Below, piece by piece: positions 6,816 to 14,926 of a DNA stretch of 22,223 nt. The notes beneath the pieces are model-generated. The model made no database searches, was not told the DNA's origin, and was given only the letters and a program-made list of their open reading frames with translations. Source of the stretch: SCQX01 sp035720945 (GTDB lineage: Bacteria; Pseudomonadota; Gammaproteobacteria; Burkholderiales; Burkholderiaceae_B); NCBI GenBank assembly GCA_035720945.1, contig DASTNK010000029.1, forward strand, positions 1 to 22,223. Direction: 5' to 3'. Every line of letters starts with the position of its first letter. Position 1 is the first letter of the stretch. The translations under genes and the position numbers were made by a program.

Positions 6816-8222
6816 ATGCCGCGCCTTCCTCTGCCGCGCTCGCTGCGCCTGCGCATGGTGCTGCTGACACTGGGCACCATCCTGCTCGTGCAGGCCGCCA
6901 CCGTCGCCACCATTTCCTACTACCGCCATCAATACTCGCAGAATGCCGCCGTCAAATTCACGGCCACCACCATCCGCATTCTGCGCGCGTCGCTGGCCAA
7001 GGTACCCCCCGACGAGCGCGCCGATTTCGTGCGCGTGTCGTCGCAGAACGAATGGCATCTCTGGACGCAGATACTGCCTGCCGACACGTACATCGAGGGC
7101 CAGTATCCCAAGCATCACCATCACAAGCACGCCGGCGGGCCTGTCGATACCAACCATCACCTGCACCGTTTCGTGCGCGAGCTCAACGCCCAGCTCAATG
7201 ACGGAACCCGTGTCGCGCTGTCGCGCGGCGCCGATCCGCAACTCTATATTTCATTGAAACCCGACCGCGAAAACGACGTCGAAGACAATGTCCTGCGACG
7301 CGAATGGCTGGTCATTCCCGTACACCGCATCACCGCCCCCGTGCCCACGCCGGTCATCATCATTTGGCTGGCCGGCATGGCGTTGTTCCTGCTGCTCGCG
7401 GCCCTGTTTTCATGGCACATCACCCGCCCCCTGACGCGGCTCGCCAAGGCCGCCGACCAGTTCGCCGCGGGCAACCCTCAGCGCGTGGTGCCGTCTGGTC
7501 CCACCGAGACCCGCGCCCTGGGCGAACGGTTCAACGCCATGCTCGATACACTGGCGGAATCCAGCGCGGTGCGCCGCACGCTGCTGGCCGGTTTGCCACA
7601 CGATCTGAAAGGGCCGTTGTCACGCATGTGGCTGCGCATCGAAATGGCCAACGAGGCGCCATTTCAGGACGGCATGCGCAAGGACATCCAGGAAATGCAG
7701 CGCATGATCGATCAGTTCATCGGTTTCGTGCGTGGCACCGACCCAGGCACTTACCGCTTCAAACCGCTGAACCTCAATGTCTGGCTGGACGAACAGATCG
7801 GCGCCTGGGAAAGCACCGGTGACACTGTGCGCCAGATCCGGCACGACAACCCGCCCATGACCATCAGCGCCGATCGCTCCGCCCTGACGCGGCTGTTCGA
7901 CAACCTGATCACCAATGCCCTGAACCATGGCAAACCGCCCGTCGAGGTGGATCTGCGGGCGGAATTCGGTCTCGCGGTGGTCACCGTCCGCGATCACGGC
8001 CCTGGCATCCCCGAGGCGCGCCGCGCCGAGGCCTTGCGCCCCTTCGCGCGGCTGGACGATGCCCGCACCCGCACAGGCTCGGTGGGCCTGGGGCTGGCTT
8101 TGGCGGACGCCATCACGCGGGCGCACGGCGGCACCCTCGAACTGAGTGATGCCAATGGTGGCGGACTGGAAATCACGCTCAGGTTTCCACTGGCGAAGCC
8201 TTCCGGCGAACCGTCAACCTGA
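6816..8222 (+). CDS. envZ: EnvZ-like sensor histidine kinase with His-rich periplasmic loop
   Basis: A 468-residue inner-membrane kinase. TM1 is about residues 13-34, the periplasmic domain 35-177, TM2 178-200, and HAMP about 200-253. The H-box 'GLPHDLKGPLSRMWLRIEM' has phospho-acceptor H262 and closely resembles that of EnvZ. The ATPase domain shows the N-box 'LFDNLITNALNHG' (N363/N367), G1 'DHGPGIP' (393-399) and G2 'GSVGLGLALA' (421-430). It phosphorylates, and probably dephosphorylates, the adjacent OmpR-like regulator. The odd part is the periplasmic loop: HHHHKH at 100-105, then H114, H115 and H117, a cluster not seen in the E. coli EnvZ sensor domain and suggestive of metal or pH sensing. 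The start is three bases after ompR. Confidence 0.92.
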   Translation: MPRLPLPRSLRLRMVLLTLGTILLVQAATVATISYYRHQYSQNAAVKFTATTIRILRASLAKVPPDERADFVRVSSQNEWHLWTQILPADTYIEGQYPKHHHHKHAGGPVDTNHHLHRFVRELNAQLNDGTRVALSRGADPQLYISLKPDRENDVEDNVLRREWLVIPVHRITAPVPTPVIIIWLAGMALFLLLAALFSWHITRPLTRLAKAADQFAAGNPQRVVPSGPTETRALGERFNAMLDTLAESSAVRRTLLAGLPHDLKGPLSRMWLRIEMANEAPFQDGMRKDIQEMQRMIDQFIGFVRGTDPGTYRFKPLNLNVWLDEQIGAWESTGDTVRQIRHDNPPMTISADRSALTRLFDNLITNALNHGKPPVEVDLRAEFGLAVVTVRDHGPGIPEARRAEALRPFARLDDARTRTGSVGLGLALADAITRAHGGTLELSDANGGGLEITLRFPLAKPSGEPST

Positions 8223-8279
8223 TGCCCGCTCAGAGGGCATTCCATTCCAATATCGCGAAGCGTAGATGAAGAACCAAAG

Positions 8280-8305
8280 CGGGGTGGTTGAATCAGCCAA
8301 CCCCG
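8280..8305 (-). terminator. Stem-loop between convergent envZ and cydB, probable cydAB terminator
   Basis: CGGGGTGGTTG (8280-8290) pairs with CAGCC-A-ACCCCG (8294-8305) around a 3-base loop, 11 pairs with one bulge and one G-T wobble. On the minus strand it is followed by a T-rich CTTTGGTTCTT, weakly favouring termination of cydAB. A second small dyad (ATGCCC, 8222-8227; GGGCAT, 8235-8240) lies at the end of envZ. Confidence 0.5.
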
Positions 8306-8310
8306 TGCCC

Positions 8311-9360
8311 CTACGGTTTGAACGGCGGCGGCGCCGGCGGGCGCGATAGGCCGAACATGCGCCAGTACACCCATACATTGAAGATCACCGCCACCGGCAG
8401 CGCCACCACGGCCGCCGACACGATCAGGCGCAACGCGGACACCGAGGCCGCGGCATCCCAGATGGTCATGTCATCGAGCACCAGAAATGGAAAAAAGCTG
8501 TACCACAGTCCGCCAAGCACAATCAGGAAAATCAGCAGCGCCAGCACGAACGGCAGCGAGGTGGCGCGGTAACTGCGGTTGACCATGCGCTGCAGGCGCA
8601 TCTCGAGCGCCACGAAAGCCAGGAACACGGCCCCCCAGATGCCGGCCATGACGCGCCACATGCCGGGTCCCGTCCATTTCAGGAAAATACCCGCGTTGGC
8701 GAACACCAGCACGACCGACACCCCCACCGCGCCGGCCGCCGTCCAACGCACAGCCCGCCTTCCCCACACCACCGCCCGCACCCGCAGCTCACCGGCCTCG
8801 CGCATGATGAGCCAACACGCCCCCAACAGACAGTACGCGGCAAAGGCGCACACGCCAATGAACGCGGAAAACCATACATACCCCGACCGGGTCTGGTAGT
8901 TCACCACCAGTTCGCCGAGCAGCAGGCCATGCGCGAACGCCACCAGCAACGACCCGACGGCGAAGCCCCGGATCCAGCCCGCCTGCATGGGCCGTGGCGA
9001 GCGCAATCGGAGCTCGAACGACACCGAGCGCAACAGCACCCCCAAGGCCAACAGGCACAAAGGCAGGTACAGGCGGCCCATGATGGCCCCCCATGCTCCC
9101 GGGAAGGCCGTCACGAACAGGCCCAGCCCGAGAAACAGCCAGAATTCGTTCGCGTCACGCCAGGGACCCAGTAGCGAAAGCATGCGCCCACGCAGGCCGG
9201 GTGGCGCGAAAAACACCAGACACCCGACCCCGACATCGAACCCTCCCAGGACGGTTCCCGCCACGATGATGGCGAAAAGCAGCCCCATGAGCGTCAGCGG
9301 CATCCAGAACGACGGATCCTGGGCACTGAACCCAAGCAGCGCGGCAAGATAGGAAATCAT
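8311..9360 (-). CDS. cydB: Cytochrome bd-type quinol oxidase subunit II-like protein (CydB-like)
   Basis: ATG at 9360 gives 349 residues; the longer frame to 9435 only runs back into the cydA-like gene. The two genes overlap by ATGA, a translational coupling pattern. The sequence is almost wholly hydrophobic with eight or nine membrane segments. The family hallmark 'GFDVGVG' is at 40-46 and 'PWRDANEFWLFLG' corresponds to the WDGNQVWL region of E. coli CydB. In oxidases CydB supports CydA structurally and in oxygen or proton access and holds no essential haem ligand. The reading frame is intact and hydrophobicity well kept, so it looks functional. No cydX-like micro-ORF was found in the 88 bases downstream. 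Its partner CydA is abnormal (see next entry), so oxidase activity is doubtful. Confidence 0.88.
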   Translation of the reverse strand: MISYLAALLGFSAQDPSFWMPLTLMGLLFAIIVAGTVLGGFDVGVGCLVFFAPPGLRGRMLSLLGPWRDANEFWLFLGLGLFVTAFPGAWGAIMGRLYLPLCLLALGVLLRSVSFELRLRSPRPMQAGWIRGFAVGSLLVAFAHGLLLGELVVNYQTRSGYVWFSAFIGVCAFAAYCLLGACWLIMREAGELRVRAVVWGRRAVRWTAAGAVGVSVVLVFANAGIFLKWTGPGMWRVMAGIWGAVFLAFVALEMRLQRMVNRSYRATSLPFVLALLIFLIVLGGLWYSFFPFLVLDDMTIWDAAASVSALRLIVSAAVVALPVAVIFNVWVYWRMFGLSRPPAPPPFKP

Positions 9361-10700
9361 GCCCGCCCCCTTCGACGCGCCACCGGCACCACGCCATAGC
9401 GCGCCACATGCCGGAGCAACCCCAGGAACCCCCACAGCAGCACCCCGTAGAACGCGAGATACGCCACTGTGCCGGCCAACAGCATCCAGATCCCCGCATC
9501 GCCGGAAACCTCACGCAGGGTAACGGTATCGTTGACAGCATAGGGATACATGCCGAAGGCTGCATACCCCAGCCCCACGGCGCACGCCACCCAGCCTGAA
9601 AACGTCATGGCGGCAAGCAACCGGCGCCATCCAAGAGGCAGCCCGGTCGGGTCATATTGCCGCTTGCGCACGCGCCACCAAGTGACCCAGCTGACCAGCA
9701 CCATCGCAAGCCCGATCAGCAGCATCAGCCGGAACAACCAGTACGTCAGCGCCACTGGCGGCGCCATGCCGGCGAATCGATCCAGCCCCTGCAGCCTGCC
9801 CTTGGCATCGCGCGCCAGCCAGGGGCTCGCCGCGCCATGCCACACCCAGGCGGCATGGTTGCTCGCCGACGCTTCATCGGGCCACGCGAACAGAACCAGA
9901 TCGGGTGGCGCCCCGCTGTGCCAATAGGCATCGGTGGCGGCCATCCGAGCCGGCTGGTACGCGGCCAGGGCGCGTTGCGTCCCGGCGCCGACCCAACCCT
10001 GCAACACCACGCAGACCGCCGCCACGATCAATGCGTTCTTGAACACCAGGCGTTCGCTTTCGACCAGCGGGCGCCTGAACGTCTGCCCCGCCGTAACGCC
10101 CAGCATCATGAACGCCGCCGTGAGCACCGCCAGCACCGCCACCTGGCCGCCATACCAGGGAAGCGAGGGATTGAATATGATGTGCACCCAGTTGCCGGTG
10201 TAATAGCGGCCTTCGATCAGGCTGGCGCCGGTGGGGGTTTGCATCCAGGTCTGCAGCGCCAGGACCCAGAACAGGGCCAGCGAACAACCCGCCGCGACCA
10301 TGAACACGATGAGCGCATGCACCCGATCGGACACATAGCGCTGACCGAAGAGCATGGCCCCCAGGAAACACGATTTGAAAATGAAGGTGGTCAGGATGGC
10401 GGCGGCCAGCAACGGGCCGGCCACCTCGCCGATCTTGACCATCAGGGTCGGCCACAGGCTGCCGAACTGGATCAGCACCGGCATGCTTCCAGCGAGGCCC
10501 AGGAAGAACGCCAGTGCGAAAATGCGGACCCAGAACCGATAGGCATCGGTCCAGGCCTGATTGCCCGACCACAAGGCACGCACCTTGAAATAGAACAGCG
10601 CCCAGGCGAGGCCCAGTTCCAGAGCGATGAACAGCGCCATGAAACCGTAGCTGAGGAAGAACTGGACGGCGGACAGCCACAGGGCCGTGTTGCTCATCAT
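9357..10700 (-). CDS. CydA-like subunit of a cytochrome bd-related complex lacking the haem ligands
   Basis: A 447-residue, multi-membrane-segment protein aligned by eye to E. coli CydA. Recognisable parts are 'LSAVQFFLSYGF' (LSRLQFALTAMYHF in E. coli), 'LIQFGSLW', 'TWMQTPTG' and 'YWLFRLM'. Active-site residues are replaced: H19 by M21, E99 by A101, E107 by K109, H186 by Q186, and E445 plus the GRQPW motif by A381 and GMYPY (383-387). Kept are M326 (M393) and R324 (R391), and the quinol-loop pair K252/E257 appears as R252/D257. The frame is intact and coupled to a normal-looking CydB, so this is not simple decay. It may be a non-oxidase relative of cytochrome bd with an unknown role, perhaps quinol binding. 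The assignment to the family is solid; the function is not. Confidence 0.85.
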   Translation of the reverse strand: MMSNTALWLSAVQFFLSYGFMALFIALELGLAWALFYFKVRALWSGNQAWTDAYRFWVRIFALAFFLGLAGSMPVLIQFGSLWPTLMVKIGEVAGPLLAAAILTTFIFKSCFLGAMLFGQRYVSDRVHALIVFMVAAGCSLALFWVLALQTWMQTPTGASLIEGRYYTGNWVHIIFNPSLPWYGGQVAVLAVLTAAFMMLGVTAGQTFRRPLVESERLVFKNALIVAAVCVVLQGWVGAGTQRALAAYQPARMAATDAYWHSGAPPDLVLFAWPDEASASNHAAWVWHGAASPWLARDAKGRLQGLDRFAGMAPPVALTYWLFRLMLLIGLAMVLVSWVTWWRVRKRQYDPTGLPLGWRRLLAAMTFSGWVACAVGLGYAAFGMYPYAVNDTVTLREVSGDAGIWMLLAGTVAYLAFYGVLLWGFLGLLRHVARYGVVPVARRRGRA

Positions 10701-10741
10701 GTGCGCCGGTACGGCTCCCCTTTTAATGAAAGACAGGCCCT

Positions 10742-10770
10742 AGTGTAGTGTTTGACGCTAACTGGAACAA
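10742..10770 (-). promoter_or_regulatory. Probable promoter of the cydAB-like operon
   Basis: On the minus strand TTGTTC (10765-10770) and TACACT (10742-10747) are separated by 17 bases. Transcription would start near 10735, giving a leader of about 35 bases before the first ATG. It lies in the 321-base region (10701-11021) shared with glnS, which otherwise holds repeat copy C and no supported gene. I see no clear FNR or ArcA site. Confidence 0.5.
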
Positions 10771-10886
10771 ATAAAACCGATGGATTCCTGGTCTGGACAA
10801 GGCGCGACCCGCAGAGATGGTCTTTGCTATCGCGCGGATTTGCAACGTGGCAGACAGCCGCAAGCCGCAGATACATGCGGCGCGGT

Positions 10887-10908
10887 GACTTGTTCCGTGG
10901 ATCCCTGG
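10887..10908 (-). repeat. Copy C (partial) of the dispersed GGATCC-NCTGAACAA repeat
   Basis: On the minus strand the 22 bases match copy B (18850-18871) at 19 positions (CCAGGGATCC, then GAACAAGTC after a 3-base difference). It sits between cydA and glnS. Confidence 0.5.
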
Positions 10909-11021
10909 ATAAGGCGAATTGCGTCCTCGTGGCCGACGCCCTGCAAGCGGGTCCCACGGCAAGCGGCCCGGAACGTGGCAAAATGCTCACTTCGCCAGAC
11001 ACTCCACCCGTCTTCACCTTC

Positions 11022-12782
11022 ATGACCTCCGCTCCAAATCCGCCCGCCTCCAATTTCCTTCGCACCATCATCGAAAACGATCTGGGTGCGGGCCGCTACG
11101 CAGACAAACGCTGGGCGGGCCGGCCCGGGCCGGCCGCAGTCCAAGAGCAAGGCCTGCCGGACACCGCCGCCATACGCACCCGGTTTCCGCCGGAACCCAA
11201 TGGCTATCTGCATATCGGGCACGCGAAAAGCATCTGCCTGAACTTCAGCCTGGCGCGCGAATTCAACGGCGCCTGTCACCTGCGTTTCGACGACACCAAT
11301 CCGGAAAAAGAAGAGGCCGAGTACGTCGAGTCCATCATGGACACCGTGCACTGGCTGGGGTTCGACTGGAATCGGGATGGTGAATCCAACTGCTATTTCG
11401 CCAGTGATTACTTCGATTACCTGTACGGATTCGCCGAGGCGCTGGTCACCGCCGGTCACGCCTACGTCGACGAACAGAACCCCGACCAGATGCGCGCCAC
11501 GCGCGGCACGCTCACCGAACCCGGCACCGACTCCCCATGGCGCGACCGCCCGGCGGACGAATCGCTGCGCCTGCTGCGCGAAATGCGCGACGGCCGCCAC
11601 CCGGACGGCAGCATGGCGCTGCGGGCCCGCATCGACATGGCCTCGCCCAACATGAACCTGCGCGATCCGGTGCTCTACCGGATCCGCCACGCGGCGCATC
11701 ATCGCACGGGCACCCAATGGACCATCTACCCCATGTACGCCTGGGCCCATCCGGTCGAAGACGCCCTGGAAGGCATCACCCACAGCATCTGCACGCTCGA
11801 ATTCGAAGACCAGCGCCCGTTCTACGACTGGATCCTCGGAAAACTCGCCGATCTGGGCCAACTGCGCCGCCCGCTGCCGCGCCAATACGAATTCGCCCGG
11901 CTGAACCTCAGCTACGTGGTGACCAGCAAACGCAAACTGCTGCAACTGGTGCGCGAAGGCCATGTGCGGGGCTGGGACGACCCGCGCATGCCGACACTGG
12001 TGGGGCTGCGCCGCCGCGGCTACACCCCCTCGGCCGTCCGCCTGTTCTGCGAGCGGCTGGGCGTCTCGAAGTCCGACTCTCGCATCGACTACGGCCTGCT
12101 CGAGCAGGCGCTGCGTGATGATCTCGATCCCACTGCGGAACGCCGGGTCGCCGTGCTGGATCCGCTCAAGCTGGTGCTGACGAACTTCCCGGAAGGCACC
12201 AACGAGCCTTGCCAGGCTCCTCGCAACCCACACGCCCCCGAACAGGGCACGCGCGAATTCCCACTCACGCGCGAACTATGGATCGAGCGCGACGATTTCC
12301 GCGAAGAACCGCCCAAGAAGTACTTCCGTCTGTATCCGGGCAACACCGTGCGCCTCAAATATGGCTATATCGTGCGTTGCACCGGATTCGACAAAGACGA
12401 CAACGGCGTCGTGACCACGGTCTACGCCGAATACCTGCCCGACACCAAGAGCGGCAGCCAGAGCGCCGACGCTCCGCCGGTAAAGGTCAAGGGGGCGATC
12501 ACCTGGATCAGCGCAGCGCACGCCGTCTCCGCCGAAGTCCGTCTGTACGACCGGCTGTTCGCCGATCCGCACCCCGACGCCGGCGACAAGAACTTCCTGG
12601 ACGCGCTCAATCCGGACTCCTTCCATTCCGTGCGCGGCTGGATCGAGCCGGGCACCGATGCCCGGCCGGGCACGATCCTGCAATTCGAACGCCTGGGCTA
12701 TTTCGTTGCCGACCAGGTCGATTCGTCCGCCGACACACCGGTCTTCAACCGCGCGGTCACTCTGCGCGATTCCTGGAGCTGA
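11022..12782 (+). CDS. glnS: Glutaminyl-tRNA synthetase
   Basis: A 586-residue class I aminoacyl-tRNA synthetase joining glutamine to tRNA-Gln. The ATP-site motif 'PNGYLHIGHAKS' (HIGH at 64-67) and the KMSKS-like 'VTSKRKLL' (from residue 300) are clear, as is 'LRFDDTNPEKEEAEYV'. The C-terminal beta-barrel anticodon-binding region ('YFRLYPGNTVRLKYGYIVRC') is complete. The frame is open upstream to 10752, but that part lacks family similarity. Two starts are plausible: ATG 11022, chosen because the usual 'SNFLR' lead follows after nine residues, and ATG 10983, which has a weak GGAACG site. The minC start lies four bases after the stop, so the genes are probably cotranscribed. Confidence 0.97.
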   Translation: MTSAPNPPASNFLRTIIENDLGAGRYADKRWAGRPGPAAVQEQGLPDTAAIRTRFPPEPNGYLHIGHAKSICLNFSLAREFNGACHLRFDDTNPEKEEAEYVESIMDTVHWLGFDWNRDGESNCYFASDYFDYLYGFAEALVTAGHAYVDEQNPDQMRATRGTLTEPGTDSPWRDRPADESLRLLREMRDGRHPDGSMALRARIDMASPNMNLRDPVLYRIRHAAHHRTGTQWTIYPMYAWAHPVEDALEGITHSICTLEFEDQRPFYDWILGKLADLGQLRRPLPRQYEFARLNLSYVVTSKRKLLQLVREGHVRGWDDPRMPTLVGLRRRGYTPSAVRLFCERLGVSKSDSRIDYGLLEQALRDDLDPTAERRVAVLDPLKLVLTNFPEGTNEPCQAPRNPHAPEQGTREFPLTRELWIERDDFREEPPKKYFRLYPGNTVRLKYGYIVRCTGFDKDDNGVVTTVYAEYLPDTKSGSQSADAPPVKVKGAITWISAAHAVSAEVRLYDRLFADPHPDAGDKNFLDALNPDSFHSVRGWIEPGTDARPGTILQFERLGYFVADQVDSSADTPVFNRAVTLRDSWS

Positions 12783-12786
12783 CCCC

Positions 12787-13569
12787 GTGGCCAAGACCTC
12801 CTCCGCGCCAGATCGATCGCTGGCGCTTGATTTCAAGAGCGCCACGCTGTATGCCGTGCGCGTCGTGCTGCACAGCCATGATCTCGCCGAACTGCTGCCC
12901 GCGCTGGACCAGCGCATGCGCGACGCCGGGGCGTTCTTCGAGAACGAACCCGTGGTCATCGATGCCACCAAGATCGACGAGCCCCTGGACTGGCAGGCGC
13001 TGGCCGAGGCCTTGCGCGGCCACCGCCTGTTCCCCATCGGGGTGATGGCGCAAGACGACAATCTGGCCTCGGCGCAGGCCCTGGGCCTGACCGCCGTGGA
13101 TCTGACCAGTTCGGCGGCGCGCGTGGCCAGCAAACCCGCGCCGGAAAAGGAAACACCCGCCATCGCGCCACCACAGAACAGCGGAAAGGCCGCGGCGCAG
13201 AAACCGGCCGCGTCGGCGGCCTCCGCCGTGGCGCCCGCGGCCATGGTGATCAACCATCCTTTGCGCTCCGGCCAACGCATCTATGCCCGCCAGACCGATC
13301 TGGTGGTGATCGGCGCCGTCAACCAAGGGGCCGAGGTCATCGCCGACGGCAACATCCATATTTATGGGCCGCTGCGCGGCAAGGCCATGGCCGGCGCCCG
13401 GGGCGACACCAGCGCACGCATTTTCACGACGCAGCTCGACCCCGAACTGCTGGCCATCGCGGGGGTGTATCGGGTGATCGAAACCCGCCTCGAACAGCCG
13501 GCCCACTCGCACGCCATGCTGGTCCAACTCGAAGGCGACGCGCTTAGAATCGTTCCGCTGGACACCTGA
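12787..13569 (+). CDS. minC: Septum site-determining protein MinC
   Basis: A 260-residue inhibitor of FtsZ ring assembly. The start is GTG at 12787, with a GGAG site eight bases upstream inside the end of glnS; upstream codons in this frame are glnS shadow. The N-terminal FtsZ-interacting domain (about 10-105, 'LDFKSATLYAVRVVLHSHDL') is followed by an Ala/Pro-rich linker (about 112-150). Then comes the C-terminal beta-helix that binds MinD and dimerises ('RSGQRIYARQTDLVVIGAV', 'IHIYGPLRGKAMAG'). It acts with MinD and MinE, encoded next, to block division at the poles. The position right behind glnS, rather than only with minDE, and the 164-base gap to minD are worth noting. Confidence 0.95.
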   Translation: MAKTSSAPDRSLALDFKSATLYAVRVVLHSHDLAELLPALDQRMRDAGAFFENEPVVIDATKIDEPLDWQALAEALRGHRLFPIGVMAQDDNLASAQALGLTAVDLTSSAARVASKPAPEKETPAIAPPQNSGKAAAQKPAASAASAVAPAAMVINHPLRSGQRIYARQTDLVVIGAVNQGAEVIADGNIHIYGPLRGKAMAGARGDTSARIFTTQLDPELLAIAGVYRVIETRLEQPAHSHAMLVQLEGDALRIVPLDT

Positions 13570-13581
13570 TCCAGGCTTTCG

Positions 13582-13612
13582 CGCCCGCCACCTGGCAAGC
13601 AGGCGGCGGGCG
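13582..13612 (+). terminator. Strong stem-loop between minC and minD
   Basis: CGCCCGCC (13582-13589) pairs exactly with GGCGGGCG (13605-13612), and inside it CCTG pairs with CAGG, leaving one A/C mismatch and a 5-base loop. No T-run follows directly, though a TTTTGTT stretch comes about 18 bases later. It may partly terminate glnS-minC or protect the mRNA end. Confidence 0.5.
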
Positions 13613-13632
13613 TATGGCGGTGATTCAACATT

Positions 13633-13660
13633 TTGTTGCTAACCGATTATCAAATAACGA
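13633..13660 (+). promoter_or_regulatory. Possible promoter for minDE
   Basis: TTGTTG (13633-13638) and TAACGA (13655-13660) are 16 bases apart in an AT-rich stretch that contrasts with the surrounding GC-rich sequence. A small dyad TTACG-ATTA-CGTAA lies shortly downstream. This would let minD and minE be expressed apart from minC. Confidence 0.4.
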
Positions 13661-13733
13661 CAATGCGGGATCGTCAAAGCTGTTTTTGCTTTACGATTAC
13701 GTAAATTTCGAATATCAGAGGGATTCAATCGAC

Positions 13734-14549
13734 ATGGCTCGAATCGTAGTGGTGACCTCCGGGAAAGGCGGGGTGGGGAAAACCACCACCAGCGCCAGCT
13801 TTTCAACTGGATTGGCCATGCGCGGGCACAAAACCGCCGTCATAGATTTCGACGTTGGCCTGCGCAACCTTGACTTGATCATGGGCTGCGAACGGCGGGT
13901 CGTCTACGACTTCGTCAATGTCATCCAGGGCGACGCCACCCTGAACCAGGCCCTCATCCGCGACAAGCAACTCGAGAATCTGTTCATTCTGCCGGCCTCG
14001 CAAACGCGCGATAAAGACGCGCTGACTCAGGAAGGCGTCGAAAAGACCCTCAACGGGCTCAAGGACATGGGCTTCGACTACATTGTGTGCGATTCCCCCG
14101 CCGGCATTGAAACAGGCGCCCTCATGGCCTCGTATTTCGCCGACGACGCCTTGGTGGTCACGAATCCCGAAGTCTCGTCCGTGCGCGACTCTGACCGTAT
14201 CCTGGGCATTCTGTCTGCCAAATCCAAGCGGGCGCTTGATGGCGCAGAGCCCATCAAGGAGTTCCTGCTGCTGACGCGCTACAGCCCCAAGCGGGTGGCC
14301 GATGGTGAAATGCTGTCACTCAAGGACATCGAAGACATCCTGCGCATCAAACTGATTGGCGTCGTGCCTGAATCAGAATCCGTGCTACAGGCGTCCAACC
14401 AGGGCATCCCCGCCATCCATCTGCGTGAAAGCGAAGTTTCCCTGGCCTACCAGGACGTGGTGGCGCGTTACCTGGGCGAGGAAAAAGCTCTGCGCTTTGT
14501 CGATTACGAGAAACCGGGGCTGTTCAAGCGCCTTTTCGGAGGTAAGTGA
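13734..14549 (+). CDS. minD: Septum site-determining ATPase MinD
   Basis: A 271-residue ParA/MinD-family ATPase. The deviant Walker A motif 'SGKGGVGKTTTS' has K11 and K16, 'VIDFDVGLRNLDLIMG' carries D40, and 'DYIVCDSPAGIE' is the Walker B region. The C-terminal amphipathic membrane-targeting helix 'KPGLFKRLFGGK' is intact. ATP-bound MinD coats the membrane, recruits MinC and is released by MinE, producing pole-to-pole oscillation. The ATG at 13734 is chosen over the longer frame (13614) because it begins MARIVVVTSG as in the family, and an AGAGGGA site lies upstream. The minE start follows one base after the stop. Confidence 0.98.
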   Translation: MARIVVVTSGKGGVGKTTTSASFSTGLAMRGHKTAVIDFDVGLRNLDLIMGCERRVVYDFVNVIQGDATLNQALIRDKQLENLFILPASQTRDKDALTQEGVEKTLNGLKDMGFDYIVCDSPAGIETGALMASYFADDALVVTNPEVSSVRDSDRILGILSAKSKRALDGAEPIKEFLLLTRYSPKRVADGEMLSLKDIEDILRIKLIGVVPESESVLQASNQGIPAIHLRESEVSLAYQDVVARYLGEEKALRFVDYEKPGLFKRLFGGK

Positions 14550-14550
14550 C

Positions 14551-14832
14551 ATGTCCTTCCTGTCTTTCCTGCTCGGCGAAAAGAAAACGTCGGCCAGCGT
14601 GGCCAAGGATCGCCTGCAACTCATCCTGATCAATGAACGCGGCCATGGCGCCGCCACGCCTGATTTCCTGCCCAGGCTGCAACGCGAGCTGGTTGAGGTC
14701 ATCTCGCGCTACGTCAAGATCAATCCCGACGACATCAAGGTCAACTTCGATAGGCAGAATTCCCTGGAAGTGCTGGAAGTCAAGATCGAAATGCCGCCAC
14801 CAGAGGCTGCGCGCGCGGCCGATCCGGCCTGA
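14551..14832 (+). CDS. minE: Cell division topological specificity factor MinE
   Basis: A 93-residue protein. The N-terminal membrane-targeting/MinD-contact segment is 'MSFLSFLLGEKKTSASVAKD', followed by the anti-MinCD helix 'RLQLILINERG' and the dimeric topological-specificity domain ('ELVEVISRYVKINPDDIKVN'). The C-terminal tail 'EMPPPEAARAADPA' is typical of beta-proteobacterial MinE. The ATG has a strong GGAGG eight bases upstream inside minD, and only one base separates the two genes, so they are cotranslated. It stimulates MinD ATPase and so sets the oscillation. No good terminator is seen right behind it. Confidence 0.97.
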   Translation: MSFLSFLLGEKKTSASVAKDRLQLILINERGHGAATPDFLPRLQRELVEVISRYVKINPDDIKVNFDRQNSLEVLEVKIEMPPPEAARAADPA

Positions 14833-14926
14833 CAGGAAGTCAACCGACACTGCCTTGGCGCGTTTGCGATTTACTTTGGTTTGCCTACCCGCATGAAGCA
14901 AAGCAGTTGAAGCATTCATCGGGGGT

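Noticed and set aside
8222..8240. ATGCCC/GGGCAT dyad as the envZ terminator
   Set aside because: The stem is only 6 bp and is not followed by a T-run; it was noted only with the stronger neighbouring stem.
8223..8310. cydX-like micro-ORF after cydB
   Set aside because: No short membrane-spanning ORF with a start and ribosome-binding site is present before the terminator-like stem.
10752..11021. Long N-terminal extension of GlnRS
   Set aside because: The frame is open, but it crosses repeat copy C and has no similarity to GlnRS. The family starts shortly before SNFLR.
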